64,000 nucleotides of DNA from Globodera rostochiensis (lineage: Eukaryota; Nematoda; Chromadorea; Rhabditida; Heteroderidae), in assembly GCA_018350325.1 (NCBI GenBank), contig JAEVLN010000015.1:1012008-1076007 (forward strand). The letters run 5' to 3'. Shown in pieces: positions 47,701 through 59,540 of this stretch. Every line of letters starts with the position of its first letter. Within the stretch, counting starts at the first letter, position 1. Under the pieces are notes generated by a model. The model did not search any database. It was not told where the DNA came from and saw only the letters and a list, made by a program, of their open reading frames with translations. A program made the translations under genes and the position numbers.

Positions 47701-48816
47701 CCAAAAAACTCACTCAAAACTTTTGTTGGCAGTTGAAATCTTCCAGGCGTTGGGAAGTTTGAGACGACTGCATGTAAATTGTGAAGAGTTTTGTACAATT
47801 CAATAAAAAATTGTACCTGAATTCCTTCTTGAGAAGGTCGTACGCCGAGCCATGTTTGGCTTGACGAAGCCACACCGGCTTTGTTTTGGAGCAAAAGCTG
47901 AAGAACTTAAACGCGAACACGTCGTCCAGCTCGCGCACAATACACGTATTTTGGACCAGCTTTTTATACCATGCACAGGCGGCCTCGCTGTTCTCAGCTC
48001 GTAATCTGTGACAACGACAAACAAATTGACGTGTTCAGTGAGTGAATGGAGCATCGACAATTACGTCTTGCAATTTGTTCACTTACTTAATTATTCGACC
48101 GTCTTTGCTGCTAATCTGCAACCCGACAATGTCTTTGGCTTCCAGCAACTGAAGGGAAAAAACGGCATGGCATTTTGGGCAGCATTCATTTTTGAACGCT
48201 TCAATTTACCTCAACGCCCGTTATCGGAATGGCACACATGGCACTTTGACTGTGCGCAACAACAATAATGCGATACTGGGTGAGAAAAAGTCGACCTAAA
48301 CGTACCCACACAATAAAGTGAAACAACAAGTACAAAGCGTACAAAAAGCTTACACGACTCCATGTTGACGCAATTGTCGCTGTCCAGCTCTTCGCCAGGT
48401 AGCGGATGTAAAGCATTGAACGTGGACTGAACATTCAGCGAAGAGCGCGTCGACTAAGGACAATTTGAATTGGACAAAATGGTCAGCACAACCTAATCAC
48501 CAATTCAAGAATAGGTTTGTAAGTAAAAAAATTCAAAGTTCACATTTTTGATAGCTAAGAAAATCTTGAAGTTAAAAGTGAACACAAAACTAACTGCAGA
48601 ACGATTTCTGTTGAAATTGAATTGCGGTTCAGCTGCAGGCACCGGTTGCGAACAGTGGGGAGTCGGTGCGCTGTGAATGCTCACATTTCGCGTCGCATCC
48701 ACAAGTGCCAAGTCTGAACTGCTCGACGGGAAAACGTGGTCATCGACGACGCCAACAGTTGCACCATTCATCCGATCACAACTGCTGTTAAGCGAATGGC
48801 TGTCGTTGCAGGGCAT
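44718..48816 (-). CDS. Myotubularin-family phosphoinositide 3-phosphatase (MTMR6/7/8 type)
   Basis: Minus-strand exons: 48816-48595, 48453-48354, 48295-48210, 48148-48087, 48005-47817, 47767-47714, 47638-47453, 47408-47362, 47300-47211, 47140-46931, 46878-46776, 46512-46335, 46276-46110, 45957-45673, 45471-45348, 45289-45206, 45093-45043, 44882-44718; phases close, 800 aa. It should remove the 3-phosphate of PI3P or PI(3,5)P2 on endosomes. A Ser-rich arm leads to a PH-GRAM domain ([16 protein letters not shown], then IPITGVE). The phosphatase core has [35 protein letters not shown] and the intact catalytic loop [11 protein letters not shown] (Cys about 423), so it is an active-type member. 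Later blocks are EFGHKFSDR and [13 protein letters not shown]. The C-terminus is Ser-rich and then helical. The frame stays open to an acceptor at 48882, so the N-terminus may be longer. Confidence 0.92.
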
Positions 48817-50630
48817 AATCTGTCCCAATGGAGAATTCTTCGTCTGGCAATTAGCAATTTCGTTTATTTCTCGATTTATCGCTAAAAAAAATACATTTTA
48901 TGTCGATTAACGAAAAAAACAAGAATTATGCAAGGGGAAAAGCATTACAAATCATTTTTATAGATTAAAAAAATGTAACATTGTTTTGAATTACAACATA
49001 TTTTGACTCGCTCAAGTCCATCTTTGGGGAATTATTGATTTGCTCGAACATACTCACTGAGCAAAGAGTGCACACCCGCAACATTCACACGCGGTGGGTT
49101 TTGTTGTTCAGCTTTAACTACCAGCACTTCAATGTTCAATCCAACCAACCAACCAACCAGCCTGCTGCCCCCCCCCCCCCTCTAAGCCTAAGCAACGCGT
49201 CTATGTCCGTGTCGCGTCAGTCAGTCAGCCAGCGCTTAACCCTCTAACCAGTCAACAGCAGAGCCAACACAGCGAAACGGAGGAGAGATGAACGAATGAA
49301 TGAATGAAAGAGAACAGAGAGAGAGAGGAGGAAAGAACAGAGCAGAGAAAGGGGAGAAGGCGCTCAAGCCAAGAAGAAAAATTTGTTTTCGTTCATTCAT
49401 TCATTCATTTACGATGGATGCACCACACAGCAGCAGCAGTAAATAAATTAGTTATATAATTTATGGACAAACAAAATTAATAAGGCGCCACTCCGTCAAA
49501 CAGTTTTTGTCACTTTTTTTGATGAAAAACACAGCTCGACATTTGTAATATGAAAAAAATTGATATTATTTTAGGCCCCACTTTTTTTCGAGTTGAAAAC
49601 GATAATGCAGACCTTCGGGCGTGTAGAATCCGATTCTGACATTCATTTCGCTTAATTCCAAACCCCGGTGAGACTCGAATTTGGAATGATAATGTGAATC
49701 GTTCCGACAAAGGATAGCATCATTTTTGTCGCGATCCATCCCTTCTAACATTGGGCACAAAAGGACGAACGCCAGCAGATGGAAGGCAGAACAAAGAACG
49801 GCCAAACGGACCGCAGATTCTGTGGACAATGGCCAACAAGATGCAGCGAACGACGATGGAAATACGAATTGATTTTTTGGGAAATAGCTTAATTTGAATT
49901 AATTTATCCCAACCGGGTTAATTTTTTGAGCAAATCGGGACTGGTTAAGAGAAAACTGTACATTTTAAGCACCGTGCACTCGACGGCGCTTGAATTTTAC
50001 TACGGATTTTGAGAAAAAGACAATAATCTGCGCTAAATTTTGACCAAATTTACTAATAAAAAAAATGCCAGCACTTTTTTCTAAGATTTTAAATCACTAA
50101 TTCAAGAAATCGCTTCAATAAATATTCATTTGGGATGAATTCGCTTCAATAAATAATTTTTTTAAACCGGGCGAACCGAGGTACTCCATGGTTTTAGCAT
50201 CAATTAGAAGATTACGGCAACAAAATTTTGTAAGCCATTTCGGGGGGAAAAAAGAGAAGTGGCCTCATATTCAAAAGTTTTTTTTAACTTGAGCAGTTCC
50301 TCTCAAATGCAAAGCAAACGAAGAAACCAAAATGTTTATCAAAATGTTAGAAATAAGTGTATAAACTGAAATAATATTGGGAAGGGCATTCACACTCACT
50401 AGCTTCTTCAATTTAGCTGTTATTAAATTTAAAATACAAAGCGGCAGGCGGTACGCCATAGCCAGGTTTTTTTTTGGGGGGGGGGGTTTCAGCGGTTAAA
50501 AAAAATTTAGTAAAAATTGACTGTTTTTCTGGCTATAGCACACACTTTTCAAAGCGGGGGGGGGGAGGGCTTTTAAAAAGTTGAGTCGGACGGACGGACA
50601 GAAACAATTCACACAGTTGGACGAAGCGGG

Positions 50631-51532
50631 CCACTACCGTCCCGCCACTACCGTCCCGGCCATTACCGTCCCGCCACTACCGTCCCGGCCACTACCGTCC
50701 CGGGCCACTACCGTCCCGGCCACTACCGTCCCGGCCACTACCGTCCCAACCAACTTTTTTGAAACGCAAAATGTGATCTGTAAAATAAAAGTACATTCCG
50801 AATAGATTTTAGAATTTTTACATCTTTTTAAGCTTCTAATCGCATTTGAATAGTTTTTTTGCTTTTTTCCGTTTCCTGTCTGAATCCCCCCACAGCCAAA
50901 TGTGTCTCGATGCCCTCAACGTTCTAAGCTAGGCTTAGGTTATTAAGCTTAGGTTATTAAGCTTAGGCCTAAGCCTAAGCCTAACGACCCCAACCCAGGG
51001 TGGCTTAGGCCTAAGTTAGGCTTATCAGACCGGCAGCCCTTTTTTCTTTTTCTATGTTTATAAAAAGTGACATTGTTCAGTTTATACTACTTTTTTTCAA
51101 ATGTAGCGTCAACAATGCAATCAAGAAATAAAACCAAGCAAAACAACAAAAACTTTAACATGGGGGCTGCTTGTACAACTTCCAAAAGTTAAATGGTGAC
51201 AAATTTTTTCAAATTATGTACATGTTGCAAGTTGCAACATCAATTAAAAAAGCAAAAATTACAACGAAAACGCAATTAACGATCGAATTCATGCTTTTTG
51301 ATTAATTTTTAGGCTAACTTGTTTTTGGAAGATTTTTTATTTGAAAAAATGTAATTCGGGTCCGGGGTTCGGAATTGGTCGGAACGGAGATCAAATTCGG
51401 GTTCCACGCCCCCGAATCCCTTTTTCATCTGGGACGGTAGTGGCCGGGACGGTAGTGGCCCGGGACGGTAGTGGCCCGGGACGGTAGTGGCGGGACGGTA
51501 GTGGCCGGGACGGTAGTGGCGGGACGGTAATG
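50631..51532. mobile_element. Large inverted repeat with arms of 16-bp tandem units
   Basis: The left arm (50631-50748) consists of ccactaccgtcccgg units; the right arm (51430-51532) consists of the reverse complement, ccgggacggtagtgg. A variant unit (cattaccgtcccg) occurs in both arms and is followed by the same order of neighbouring units, so the arms are copies of one another. About 680 bp lies between them, including telomere-like repeats. No transposase is visible. Confidence 0.8.
50928..51032. repeat. Interstitial telomere-like (TTAGGC) repeats
   Basis: Contains taggcttaggttattaag and cctaagcctaagcctaac, with palindromic ttaggcctaa at two places. The unit TTAGGC is the telomere repeat of Caenorhabditis and several other nematodes. 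The array is short, imperfect and changes strand, and sits at the centre of the large inverted repeat. Confidence 0.75.
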
Positions 51533-51717
51533 ACCCCTACTCCAGTTGGAGGAGACAGGGGAGTACGGGTACAGTGCGTTCTCTTCACATCCACACGAAC
51601 ACTCTTTGACTATGCCAGCAACAAAAAAAGGGTATAAAAATGGGAGAAAAGCATCGCTCGGGTCACTCTTATCCCCCCCCCCGCCTTCCCCTCCCTTTTT
51701 CCTCCCATCAAATTCGC

Positions 51718-53763
51718 TTAAAAGATTTGAATGCCGGTGATTTCAACGTCGCCGCCAATCTGGAGTCCGTGCAGGTCGTGCGGCTCCACTCTGTGCGCGT
51801 AGGTGGCGTAGCGCTCATCGTTAATGAAAATCTGGGGAAGAACAATAACGTTGCACACATTCGGGTCGAATGAGACCCCCCCCCCTCAATGGTCACCTGG
51901 AAAGCGTACTCCTCGTTGATCACTTTCAGATCAAATCCGATGCCTTTCTCCAACGGGATTTTGCCTTCGCGTTCCTCATTTCCCCATTCATTGGCTGAAA
52001 ATGTTTATAATTTTGTTTTTATCCCTTTTTGTGGCTGCCAAATGGTTATATTTTTACGCTCATTCACAATGTTTTGTCCACTGACCTATCAGAGAGTTCC
52101 GCACAATTGCCTAAAATGTAAAAATTCGAATTTTTAGAAAACATTAAAATATTTTATCCGTTTCTTTACCTTTTCGTCAAAACGCGGGTTGAGATGTAGC
52201 GCAATGTCTCCGTTTTTTTTCAACTGAAAAATTTTAAATGTTTTTTTAATGCTCAATTTTCTCGCCAACCAAATTAATGTGAAAACGTTTGCCCTTCTTC
52301 TCGGGCGTGCCGAAGATCAGCAACGTTTTGCCCGGCCCAAAACCTTCCCCGGTGATTCCGCTCTCATACGGTACGGGCTGAAAAAACAAATTTGTTAAAT
52401 AAACCAAAAATGGTTGGTGCTGAACACAATGACAATATTTTTTATTAGGCACTTTCACTTACGTAATATTTTCCTCCCCAATGGACTTGGGTGATCAGAA
52501 CGTCGCCGTCAATGGAGAAGTGCGTTACGTGACTGAACGAACGAAACATTCAATTCAAATATTTGTGTCATATTCAAATTGTGGCAATTTATTGTGCCAA
52601 CCTCAGCGGAACGCGGTGCTCATATTCCTTCACCTCCTTTTGGTCCGCGAACACAGTGAATTTGCTGTCATGGGCGCGAATCTGCACGTTTTTATGCCAT
52701 GAGATAATGAGAAAAAAAAGCAAAAAAAGGGGGAGGGGGAGTATTTTATGAAATGAATAAATTTCAACTCATTTTAAAATGATAAAAAACGACTCGTTAA
52801 TTGAAAATTTAAGAGAAGAGAAAAGTTTATTCGTTGAGTTAAACCCAAAATTCTTCGGCACTTTTGCTTTTTGAAAATGGCATTTTTCGAGCGATGCGTC
52901 GCATTGGGTGGTCCATTCGCTTTCACCCGGGTGCACTCACTCGAAAGTCGATGTCGTCACCCTTTTTGTACGGGTTACTCTTGCGCTCTTCCTTGCCCCA
53001 TTCGCCCTTAAAATGGAACAAAATAAACATTTTTTTTGCCATTATTTTCTTTGAATCCATCCAACCGGTGAAACTCCGTTTTGGCAATTACATTACCTTT
53101 GTGAATGTGTTGAACACAATCTGAAATTTGCAATTACAAAAATTAAACGTTTCCCTGACACTTTGTCATTCAAATTTTATTTGTTTTATTTTGTACCAAA
53201 ATAAATAAATAATAAAAGCGACCACTCCGACAAAGTCCCCCCCCCACCGTACTTTGCCTTCGTCAAAGCGCACAGAAATGTGCAAGGGAACGTCGTGACC
53301 GCTGAAGTCGGCCGATGAGTGATGGAGGTTAATGGTGAAACTGAGCGGGCAAATTATGAAATGAGTCAGAAGAAACAAAACCAACAAAAAAACAAAACAC
53401 CCAAAAAGAATGCATTATTTATTTAAAAACCCTTAAAATTTTAGCCAAAAAATTGTCATTAAAAGACCCGTCACATTTTTTGAACGTCCAATCGCTTAGC
53501 TTTCGCCAAAAAATATACAAATTTTGGCAACAAAAAAAGTGCTTCCGGCAAAAGCACAAAACCCAAATAAATTAACAACAAAAAGCCCCCACCGAACGGA
53601 GTCTTCGGCGGTCTTTCCCTTCACAATTAAAGTCTGTCCCGGCTCGAAGGGTTCGGTCAATTTACTTCGGTAAGGGATGGGCTGAAAAGGCAGCAAACAT
53701 TTGGCAACGCAACGGCGGTTTTGTTTTGTTTTTTTTGCTTACATATTGCGATTCGGCAGCCAT
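51718..53763 (-). CDS. lec-1: Tandem-repeat galectin (LEC-1 type)
   Basis: Twelve minus-strand exons: 53763-53743, 53681-53593, 53340-53253, 53120-53097, 53006-52941, 52681-52602, 52532-52463, 52377-52270, 52223-52170, 52110-52086, 51994-51897, 51831-51718; 278 aa, as in the 32-kDa nematode galectin. Two beta-galactoside-binding domains lie in tandem, about 10-145 and 146-278. Domain 1 has PYRSKLTEPFEPGQTLIVKG, HISVRFDEGK, KGEWGKEERK. Domain 2 has PYESGITGEGFGPGKTLLIF, HINL, ALHLNPRFDEK, ANEWGNEERE. Sugar-contacting His, Asn, Arg, Trp and Glu positions look intact in domain 2; domain 1 keeps the Trp-Gly-Lys-Glu-Glu block. There is no signal peptide, as usual for galectins, which leave cells by a non-classical route. 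The frame is also open upstream to an acceptor at 53817, so a longer form is possible. Confidence 0.95.
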
Positions 53764-55869
53764 TAAGTCGCTTAGAGTTAATTTGGCGGTATTTGTCGGA
53801 GTTGGCGTCGACACTTCTAAAAGAAAAAGTCACAAATTATGCGCACAATGCCCGTGAAAATTGGTACAAAATGAAAGTGGGGGAAATGAGGGGGGGGTTC
53901 AGATGTACTTTTTTGGCATTAAGTCCTCTGATGGATGGATATGTTTGACCTTCTTCTGTTTTACTATAATTGCCCCCCCCCCTCCGGTGTATTTCCCCCG
54001 TTCAATGGATGGGAGAGGAGAAACGGAAAAGCCCGCACAATGAAAGGGGGGAGGGATTGGGAACATCATCAGCGACGAGTAAATAACAAAAACAGTGGAG
54101 GCTGAATATATCGATTGTTTGTTGTTTGTTTGTGGCGGTTTTTGCTTAAAGGGGGGGGGGGAGAGGAGAGATAAGAGGAGGAAAAGCCGAGGGGTGAAGC
54201 CAAACGAAGTGGGGGGAGGGGAGGGGGGGAGGGGGGGGGGAGGGAGGGAAATGTGTGCTGTCCCTTTGGGGGGGCGACGGGGGGGGGGAAGCGGCGATAA
54301 GGGCGAGAAGTAAAATAATGATGAAAACAGCAGATGGATGGATGCCGAGTTGTTGTTGTTGTTGATAATCATGGGCTGGCGGCGTGGTGAATGAACAAAA
54401 AAAAATGTTTTATGAAGCAAAATTTTTTCGCAAAAATGGACAAAAAGTCTTAGCAAAAACGTAACGCCAAACACTTTGAATAACGAAATGAACTTTGAAT
54501 ACGGAAACGAATGACTCTTTTGAGAGAATCATTTAAAAGTATGCAAATAGATCGCTGATCAGTTCTTGTCAGCAATTTCGGGTCTAATTAGCCCCTAATT
54601 GTTAGATTAACGGTGGGTAAGTGTAATGTAAGTAATTTTACACCATTTTGGGCACTAAAAATGTGTATTTTTACGTACATTGGGGGCATATGAAAGTGTG
54701 GGGGCTGTGGGGGAAGGGCAACCGCGCGAGTGGCGGGCCGTACGGCGGCGGTGGGGCGCATTTTTGCGCAAATTCCACTCGGAGGGGCGGGGGGGGGGGG
54801 AATAAATTGCGGTCTTTTCTCGTTTTCCCACTCACTCAAGCGAAGACAAACATTTCGGGGGCCATCGCCGGGGGGGGGGGAGGCGTTTTGGTCGGCGGTT
54901 GTTTTGTTGTGGTCGGTGGATGATGAAATGGGGGGGGGGCGGCGGAGAGAAAAACAAAAAATCAAAAAAATGCCCAAGGCAATGTCAAATTAAAGTACTA
55001 TTTTATGTACTAACCGCCGCTGGCGGGGGGAGGAGCTTCAGTAAATTTTTGAAAGTTTTTGCGTAATTTGATCATCCCGGAGGCAAAATTGATCAAAATA
55101 TTAAATGTGGAAAGCGGGCTGGCCAACCCTCGCGCATTTCAGCAGAAGAAAGGAGGGGATTGGCCGACTTAAGCGGGCTGATCAAGGTCACATACAATCG
55201 ATAAACGAATCGCTGGACAAATGAAAAATAAACAAAATTAATCGCAACAAAAATCTACATAAATCCGGGCTTTACTAATAACAAAGTGCCGCGAATGTTT
55301 AGGCATGGCATTTTAATTCCGACTTTAGGGGGCTCGAATAAGCGCGTTAAATAGAAGAAATTGTGCTGTATTGAAAGAGACGTTTGCCCGCCAATCAACT
55401 AAATGTTTGCTTGTTTTGTACTGACAATCTCTCGCCGATGACTCACCGCCGTCCCCCCCCCGGCGCCCCCCCCCCCCGCAATTCCAACTTTTTCACCTTT
55501 TCTTCACTCGCCCCCCCCCCTTCAACTCTTTCTTTACACATTCGCCGCCCCCTCTTCGCGCTTTTTACATTTGTTGGTGAAAGAATTTTCAAATTTGAGA
55601 AGTGCCGACGGCACTTTCTTTGGGCAAACATTGAATCACCTTCCAAGACGAAAGGTTAAAAGATTGGTGAACAAAATAATCTGTGATATATTCAAGAACG
55701 CCGCCGTACTTGTAAACGATCAAATCGACACTTGAAAGTTTTCCAATAGAAAACGGTCCATTTTTATGTACAAAAGAAAATGTTCCCCTGCGGCGCTTAT
55801 TGGCGCCACCGAAAATGCTACCCCGAAGGCAGTCGGGTGGCCCAATTCTGCTGGTTTAAATTAAAATAG
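53764..55869. other. Upstream region of the galectin gene, no other gene seen
   Basis: Dominated by G- and C-runs, GA-rich stretches (54160-54310) and AT-rich intervals. Long frames translate as Gly or Pro repeats and are rejected. It may contain untranslated leader exons of the galectin gene. Confidence 0.45.
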
Positions 55870-56322
55870 TTAATGTTTCAAAATGCCAGATGCTTTGTCT
55901 AATGCCAAAAATGCTTGAAACTGACTCGTTGCTTTGTCTAATGCCAAAAATGCTTGAAACTGACCCTCTCTGTTGTGCTCTGTGTCCTCTTGCGGGTGCT
56001 CCTCCACATTTTGTTGTACAATTTCATTGTCCGTCCTCACCAAATCGACTTCTGAGTTCACCCCGTTCTGTTGCGGATGGTCCAGGTCCGTCTTCAACTC
56101 GATGTCTCCCATTTCTTGCACCATTTCCTTCACTATTATCGGCTCAACCACTTCTAGCACGTCGTGAAACTGTTCTTCCGGTTGTTCTCCCAAACCCTCC
56201 ACTGGCAGAACTTGCTGAACATGTGGCTGATCATCGACGTTCAGCTGCTGTTGTTCCATCATGTAGTCGAATTCGTCGTCCGAAACTCCGTAATGTGACG
56301 ATAGCTGATATTGATGGGACAT
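55870..56322 (-). CDS. Intronless acidic Gln-rich protein, 150 aa
   Basis: A single uninterrupted frame from ATG (56322-56320) to stop (55870). The protein is rich in Gln, Glu, Asp and Val, soluble, without signal peptide or membrane segment. Near the C-terminus an 11-residue block QFQAFLALDKA occurs twice in tandem, coded by 39-bp DNA repeats with cttgaaactgactcgt or cttgaaactgaccctc spacers. I do not recognise it. An intronless gene is unusual beside its intron-rich neighbours and could be a retrocopy or a young gene. Confidence 0.5.
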   Translation of the reverse strand: MSHQYQLSSHYGVSDDEFDYMMEQQQLNVDDQPHVQQVLPVEGLGEQPEEQFHDVLEVVEPIIVKEMVQEMGDIELKTDLDHPQQNGVNSEVDLVRTDNEIVQQNVEEHPQEDTEHNREGQFQAFLALDKATSQFQAFLALDKASGILKH

Positions 56323-57159
56323 TTTTTGGACAGTTTAAACGCCCGGATTTGGAATTTTGGGGGAATGGAATAACGTTTTTTGATTTTGGGGGGGGGGGGG
56401 GGAGTGAATTAGGCAATTTTTCAGTGATTTTAATGAGTGAGGAGACGGTTAAAGGGCTAAAGCCGATAAAGCAACGTGGCAGCGAGCAGAGAGTGGCTTT
56501 GGCCTCCTGATGAATGAATGGACTTCCGCCGTTGGATTCTGGAGGGGGGTGGAGGCTCCCTGTCTCCCCCCCCCCTCCTCCCTCCCCCCCCCTCATCCCT
56601 CCCCCTCATCAGATTCACATCCAGCCACTCATCCGCTCTTCTCCGAATTCATTTCAACCCCCACTTTTTTTTATTCGCTGAAAATCACTGCAGCGCGCGT
56701 TCTCCCCCCTCCCCCCCCCCTCACCCCCCCCCCCCTCCCCCCCCCCCCCTCACCTCCTCCACTCCATCCGTTCATCCGATCCACTTACCCCCCCCCCCCC
56801 CAAAATCCACTCACCTCCGCCCCCCCCCCCCAAGAGAATGAGACGGACGGCAGGCAAATGGAGGTGAACGGATGAAGAAGCCAATGGAAAGGCCAAATTG
56901 AAGAGAGCCTCCTCCCCCCCCCCCCCCCCTCTCATCGCCGCTCACTTTCCTGTCCATTCTCCGATTACACGTGGATTTATTTTGCCCTCAGCTTCTAGGC
57001 CATGGTTATGGAAAAGTGTGAAAATAAAAATGAAAAAAAATCATAAGATGGATGGAAGGAAACTTTAGTGTTGGCATTTGCATTGTCAAGTGAGAGGGAC
57101 GCGTAGAAAAGGCGCCATTGTAAATGGAAAATGCCATCATTTGATGCCATAACGGCAAA
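56323..57159. other. C-run-rich intergenic DNA
   Basis: Extended runs of C at 56560-56940 interrupted by short CT words. No exon can be supported. Confidence 0.45.
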
Positions 57160-57780
57160 ATGATGGCAACCACTCCAACGGGGACGAGCAGTAGCAGAAC
57201 CAGCAACAGCGGTGCCAAAGTCGACGACAAGTGGCTGACTTCCATTGGAAAATGTTTGACAATTGTATGGACGGCCGGTTGTGTGCTGATCATCGCCCAC
57301 TTTCTGATACGTGTCGAACAGGTTGAACATGCCAGAACAAAAGCTTATCCATCCCGTCCCCCAACTTTGTCGTATTTCTGAAACAAAACAAATCCAATCA
57401 AAATAAATTGCGATTAGTTTCCCCTCGGCTTAAATGCCCTTAATTGCGATCACTTTAAGGACATTCACTTGGTGGAAAATGATTGGCGCCAACATTTGCC
57501 TTCGGGCGCGACTTCGTCAGCAATTGCGGAAGAATGGCGGCGAAGTTCGGTGGAGTTCAACGGAAGTGCCGTGGACTTGAACAGCGTGGAAAGCGGCGGC
57601 GGATATTGGAGGCGGAAGGATCAAACGGAAGAAGAGAATTGGGAAGATAATGCTAATGATAATGAGGCGGAAGAAAGAAATGCCGCCGAAGGGCAAATGA
57701 TGGCCGACGAAGACGACGCCGCAGGGGAGAGGGGGCCCCGTCTCTCCAGACTGCCAGATCAAATCCTAATCATAGCCTAA
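57160..57780 (+). CDS. Predicted single-pass membrane protein, 160 aa
   Basis: Two exons, 57160-57321 and 57460-57780, phase 0. A Ser/Thr-rich N-terminus of about 25 residues is followed by one membrane segment (ending TIVWTAGCVLIIAHFLI, about 33-50) and an acidic, Glu/Asp/Asn-rich tail of about 110 residues, fitting a type II orientation. The membrane segment followed by a short polar helix recalls the N-terminal domain of cuticle collagens, but no Gly-X-Y repeats follow, so I do not assign it there. An ORF without the intron would stop at 57381. Confidence 0.45.
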
Positions 57781-58474
57781 GCACTCTTTTCGAAAGCGCC
57801 AGACTCCCATCAACCCCCCGCGATGGGCTTTTCCTCCATTTATTTTTGAAGATTTCTATTCGGGCCAATCATTTCGGCGCAACGATTGATTGGACATAAA
57901 GCCCAAAAATCTTTTTTTTTTGGTTAAAAAGTGGCCAATTTTCGGGGCGTCAAAGCGCGCGCATTGAAAGGGGCGGGGCGCCGCGGTGAACGGCCAGCGA
58001 ACCGCGCGCGCCATTTTACGGCATTCATTTCACAATTTGTTCTTTGTGTAAAAAAGCCGAATTCGTTTTGAGCCCCGCGCCTCCGCCTCCATTCACTTTT
58101 TATATTTTATCATTTTTTTACATTTGCATTTCATTGATTTTCGTCGTCGATGTGATGAATTTGGGGGAGACTTTGTCATTATAATGAAAGTGAAGGAATT
58201 GTGCGGCAGAAACCAGTCGCCCCGCCCCCGTTTATTCCCTCCCCGCTGCTTCACAGCAGCAACATGACAGCCGTCGGAGAAGCACTGAAAGAGTGCGGAC
58301 GGGTGGAAGCTTCATTTTGTAAAGCAATTCAACTGCTGCTGCTCCCCTCCCCCAACATTCCCTTTTTTGGATGCAAATTTTCCTCCCATTTTCATTATCG
58401 CTCATCCCCAAGCAGTTCAGCAGCAAGCAGAAGCAGCAGCAAGCAGCGAATGGTATTAGGCTGAACATCATAAA
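57781..58474. other. No gene seen
   Basis: AT-rich with a G/C-rich island at 57940-58020 and CAG-type microsatellite traces near 58410-58450. Confidence 0.4.
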
Positions 58475-58696
58475 ATGGCTGCCCAACTGTTCACCATTCT
58501 GTACATGCTCTTCCTGCAGTCCTACAGCGGTTCACTGCTTGTCCAACTGGCGTATTGGCTGTTGGAGCACCACTTGCTGGAGCAGTTCGACCAGCTGTTC
58601 GATTCGTTCGGCGCCCATTCGCACTATCGGCCGTTGAGTGCGGCACGACGACAATTGCAAAGACGACGCGTATTTGGAGAAGGCGGTGAACCGTGA
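58475..58696 (+). CDS. Possible small secreted protein, 73 aa
   Basis: One frame starting MAAQLFTILYMLFLQSYSG, a convincing signal peptide, followed by a leucine-rich amphipathic segment and a basic C-terminal part with RRQLQRRR. It may be a peptide precursor or a candidate secreted effector, or an exon of a larger gene. There is no homology that I recognise and no splice evidence. Confidence 0.35.
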   Translation: MAAQLFTILYMLFLQSYSGSLLVQLAYWLLEHHLLEQFDQLFDSFGAHSHYRPLSAARRQLQRRRVFGEGGEP

Positions 58697-59540
58697 CGGG
58701 ACAGCAGGAGGAGGGGGAGGGAAAGAGAACAGACACAAATAAATATAAAATATTTATACTTTTAAACCATTCAATTCATATTTTTATCGCCGCCGGGGCG
58801 GCCGAGACGAAAGTTGGAAACACAGAAAATTACCGCAAGCAACAATTTTTAAAACGCAAAATTTTACTTTCGTCTCCCACACCGCGGTGAGAAAGAGAGT
58901 CATTAATTATATAAAATGTACAAATTTTTTGCGGAATTTTAAAAGTAAAATTAAAGTTTAAAAATAAATGCATTAATTAATATATCACAAAAAAAAAGGT
59001 CCGCTTTCGGTCGGTCGATTGCTTAAAGGCTCGGCTTTATCTCTGCGCCAATCACCGCAATTTATGCGTCCATTCGACGCGCGCCTTTCCCCCCATTTTC
59101 TTTGTCCCACCAAATTCCCCCCCCCCTCCCCCCGCGAGCAATAAATAATGAATGAATGAAATGATTTGATTATAATTTATAAACACAATCTTTCAAATGC
59201 CCCTCCGATTCCGTGTCAAATAAATCGATTCCGTTGGGAGTTGGGGAGGGGGGGGGGGGAATGGTTGTAGATGCACCACATGCACATGCACATTCAATAT
59301 GTATAATATTAGTCGGCACGCTTTGGCGCCGATGGCATAATTTTTGGGAAAGGCACTCTTAGCACAAAAACCCGATGTCGGGGCCGAGTCGGCGTGGCAC
59401 CCCTACTCAAAAAGCTATCATAAAGTTGTGTTTGAAGAAGCATTTTGTAGGTGAAAGAAACAAATCGGTGGGCGAACGGAATTTACATCGTTTTAGAGCA
59501 ATTAAATTCAAGTTATCGATCAATCGGCAGCCGCCGTGTG
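58697..59540. other. Intergenic, no gene seen
   Basis: AT-rich with C- and G-runs near 59120 and 59250. It contains the presumed promoter of the DHRS4-type gene. Confidence 0.4.

Larger units (their letters stand above)
48817..51717. other. Mostly intergenic; holds a large foldback structure
   Basis: The left part (49040-49440) is rich in GA repeats and (AACC)n or (ATTC)n tracts and may be the leader of the myotubularin gene. A frame on the minus strand at 49566-49829 codes a hydrophobic stretch but has no ATG before it. The right part holds the inverted repeat described separately. Confidence 0.45.

Noticed and set aside
49566..49829. Minus-strand frame with a hydrophobic leader-like start
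   Set aside because: The first codon is TTG and no in-frame ATG precedes the hydrophobic part. It may be a terminal exon, but no partner exon is visible.
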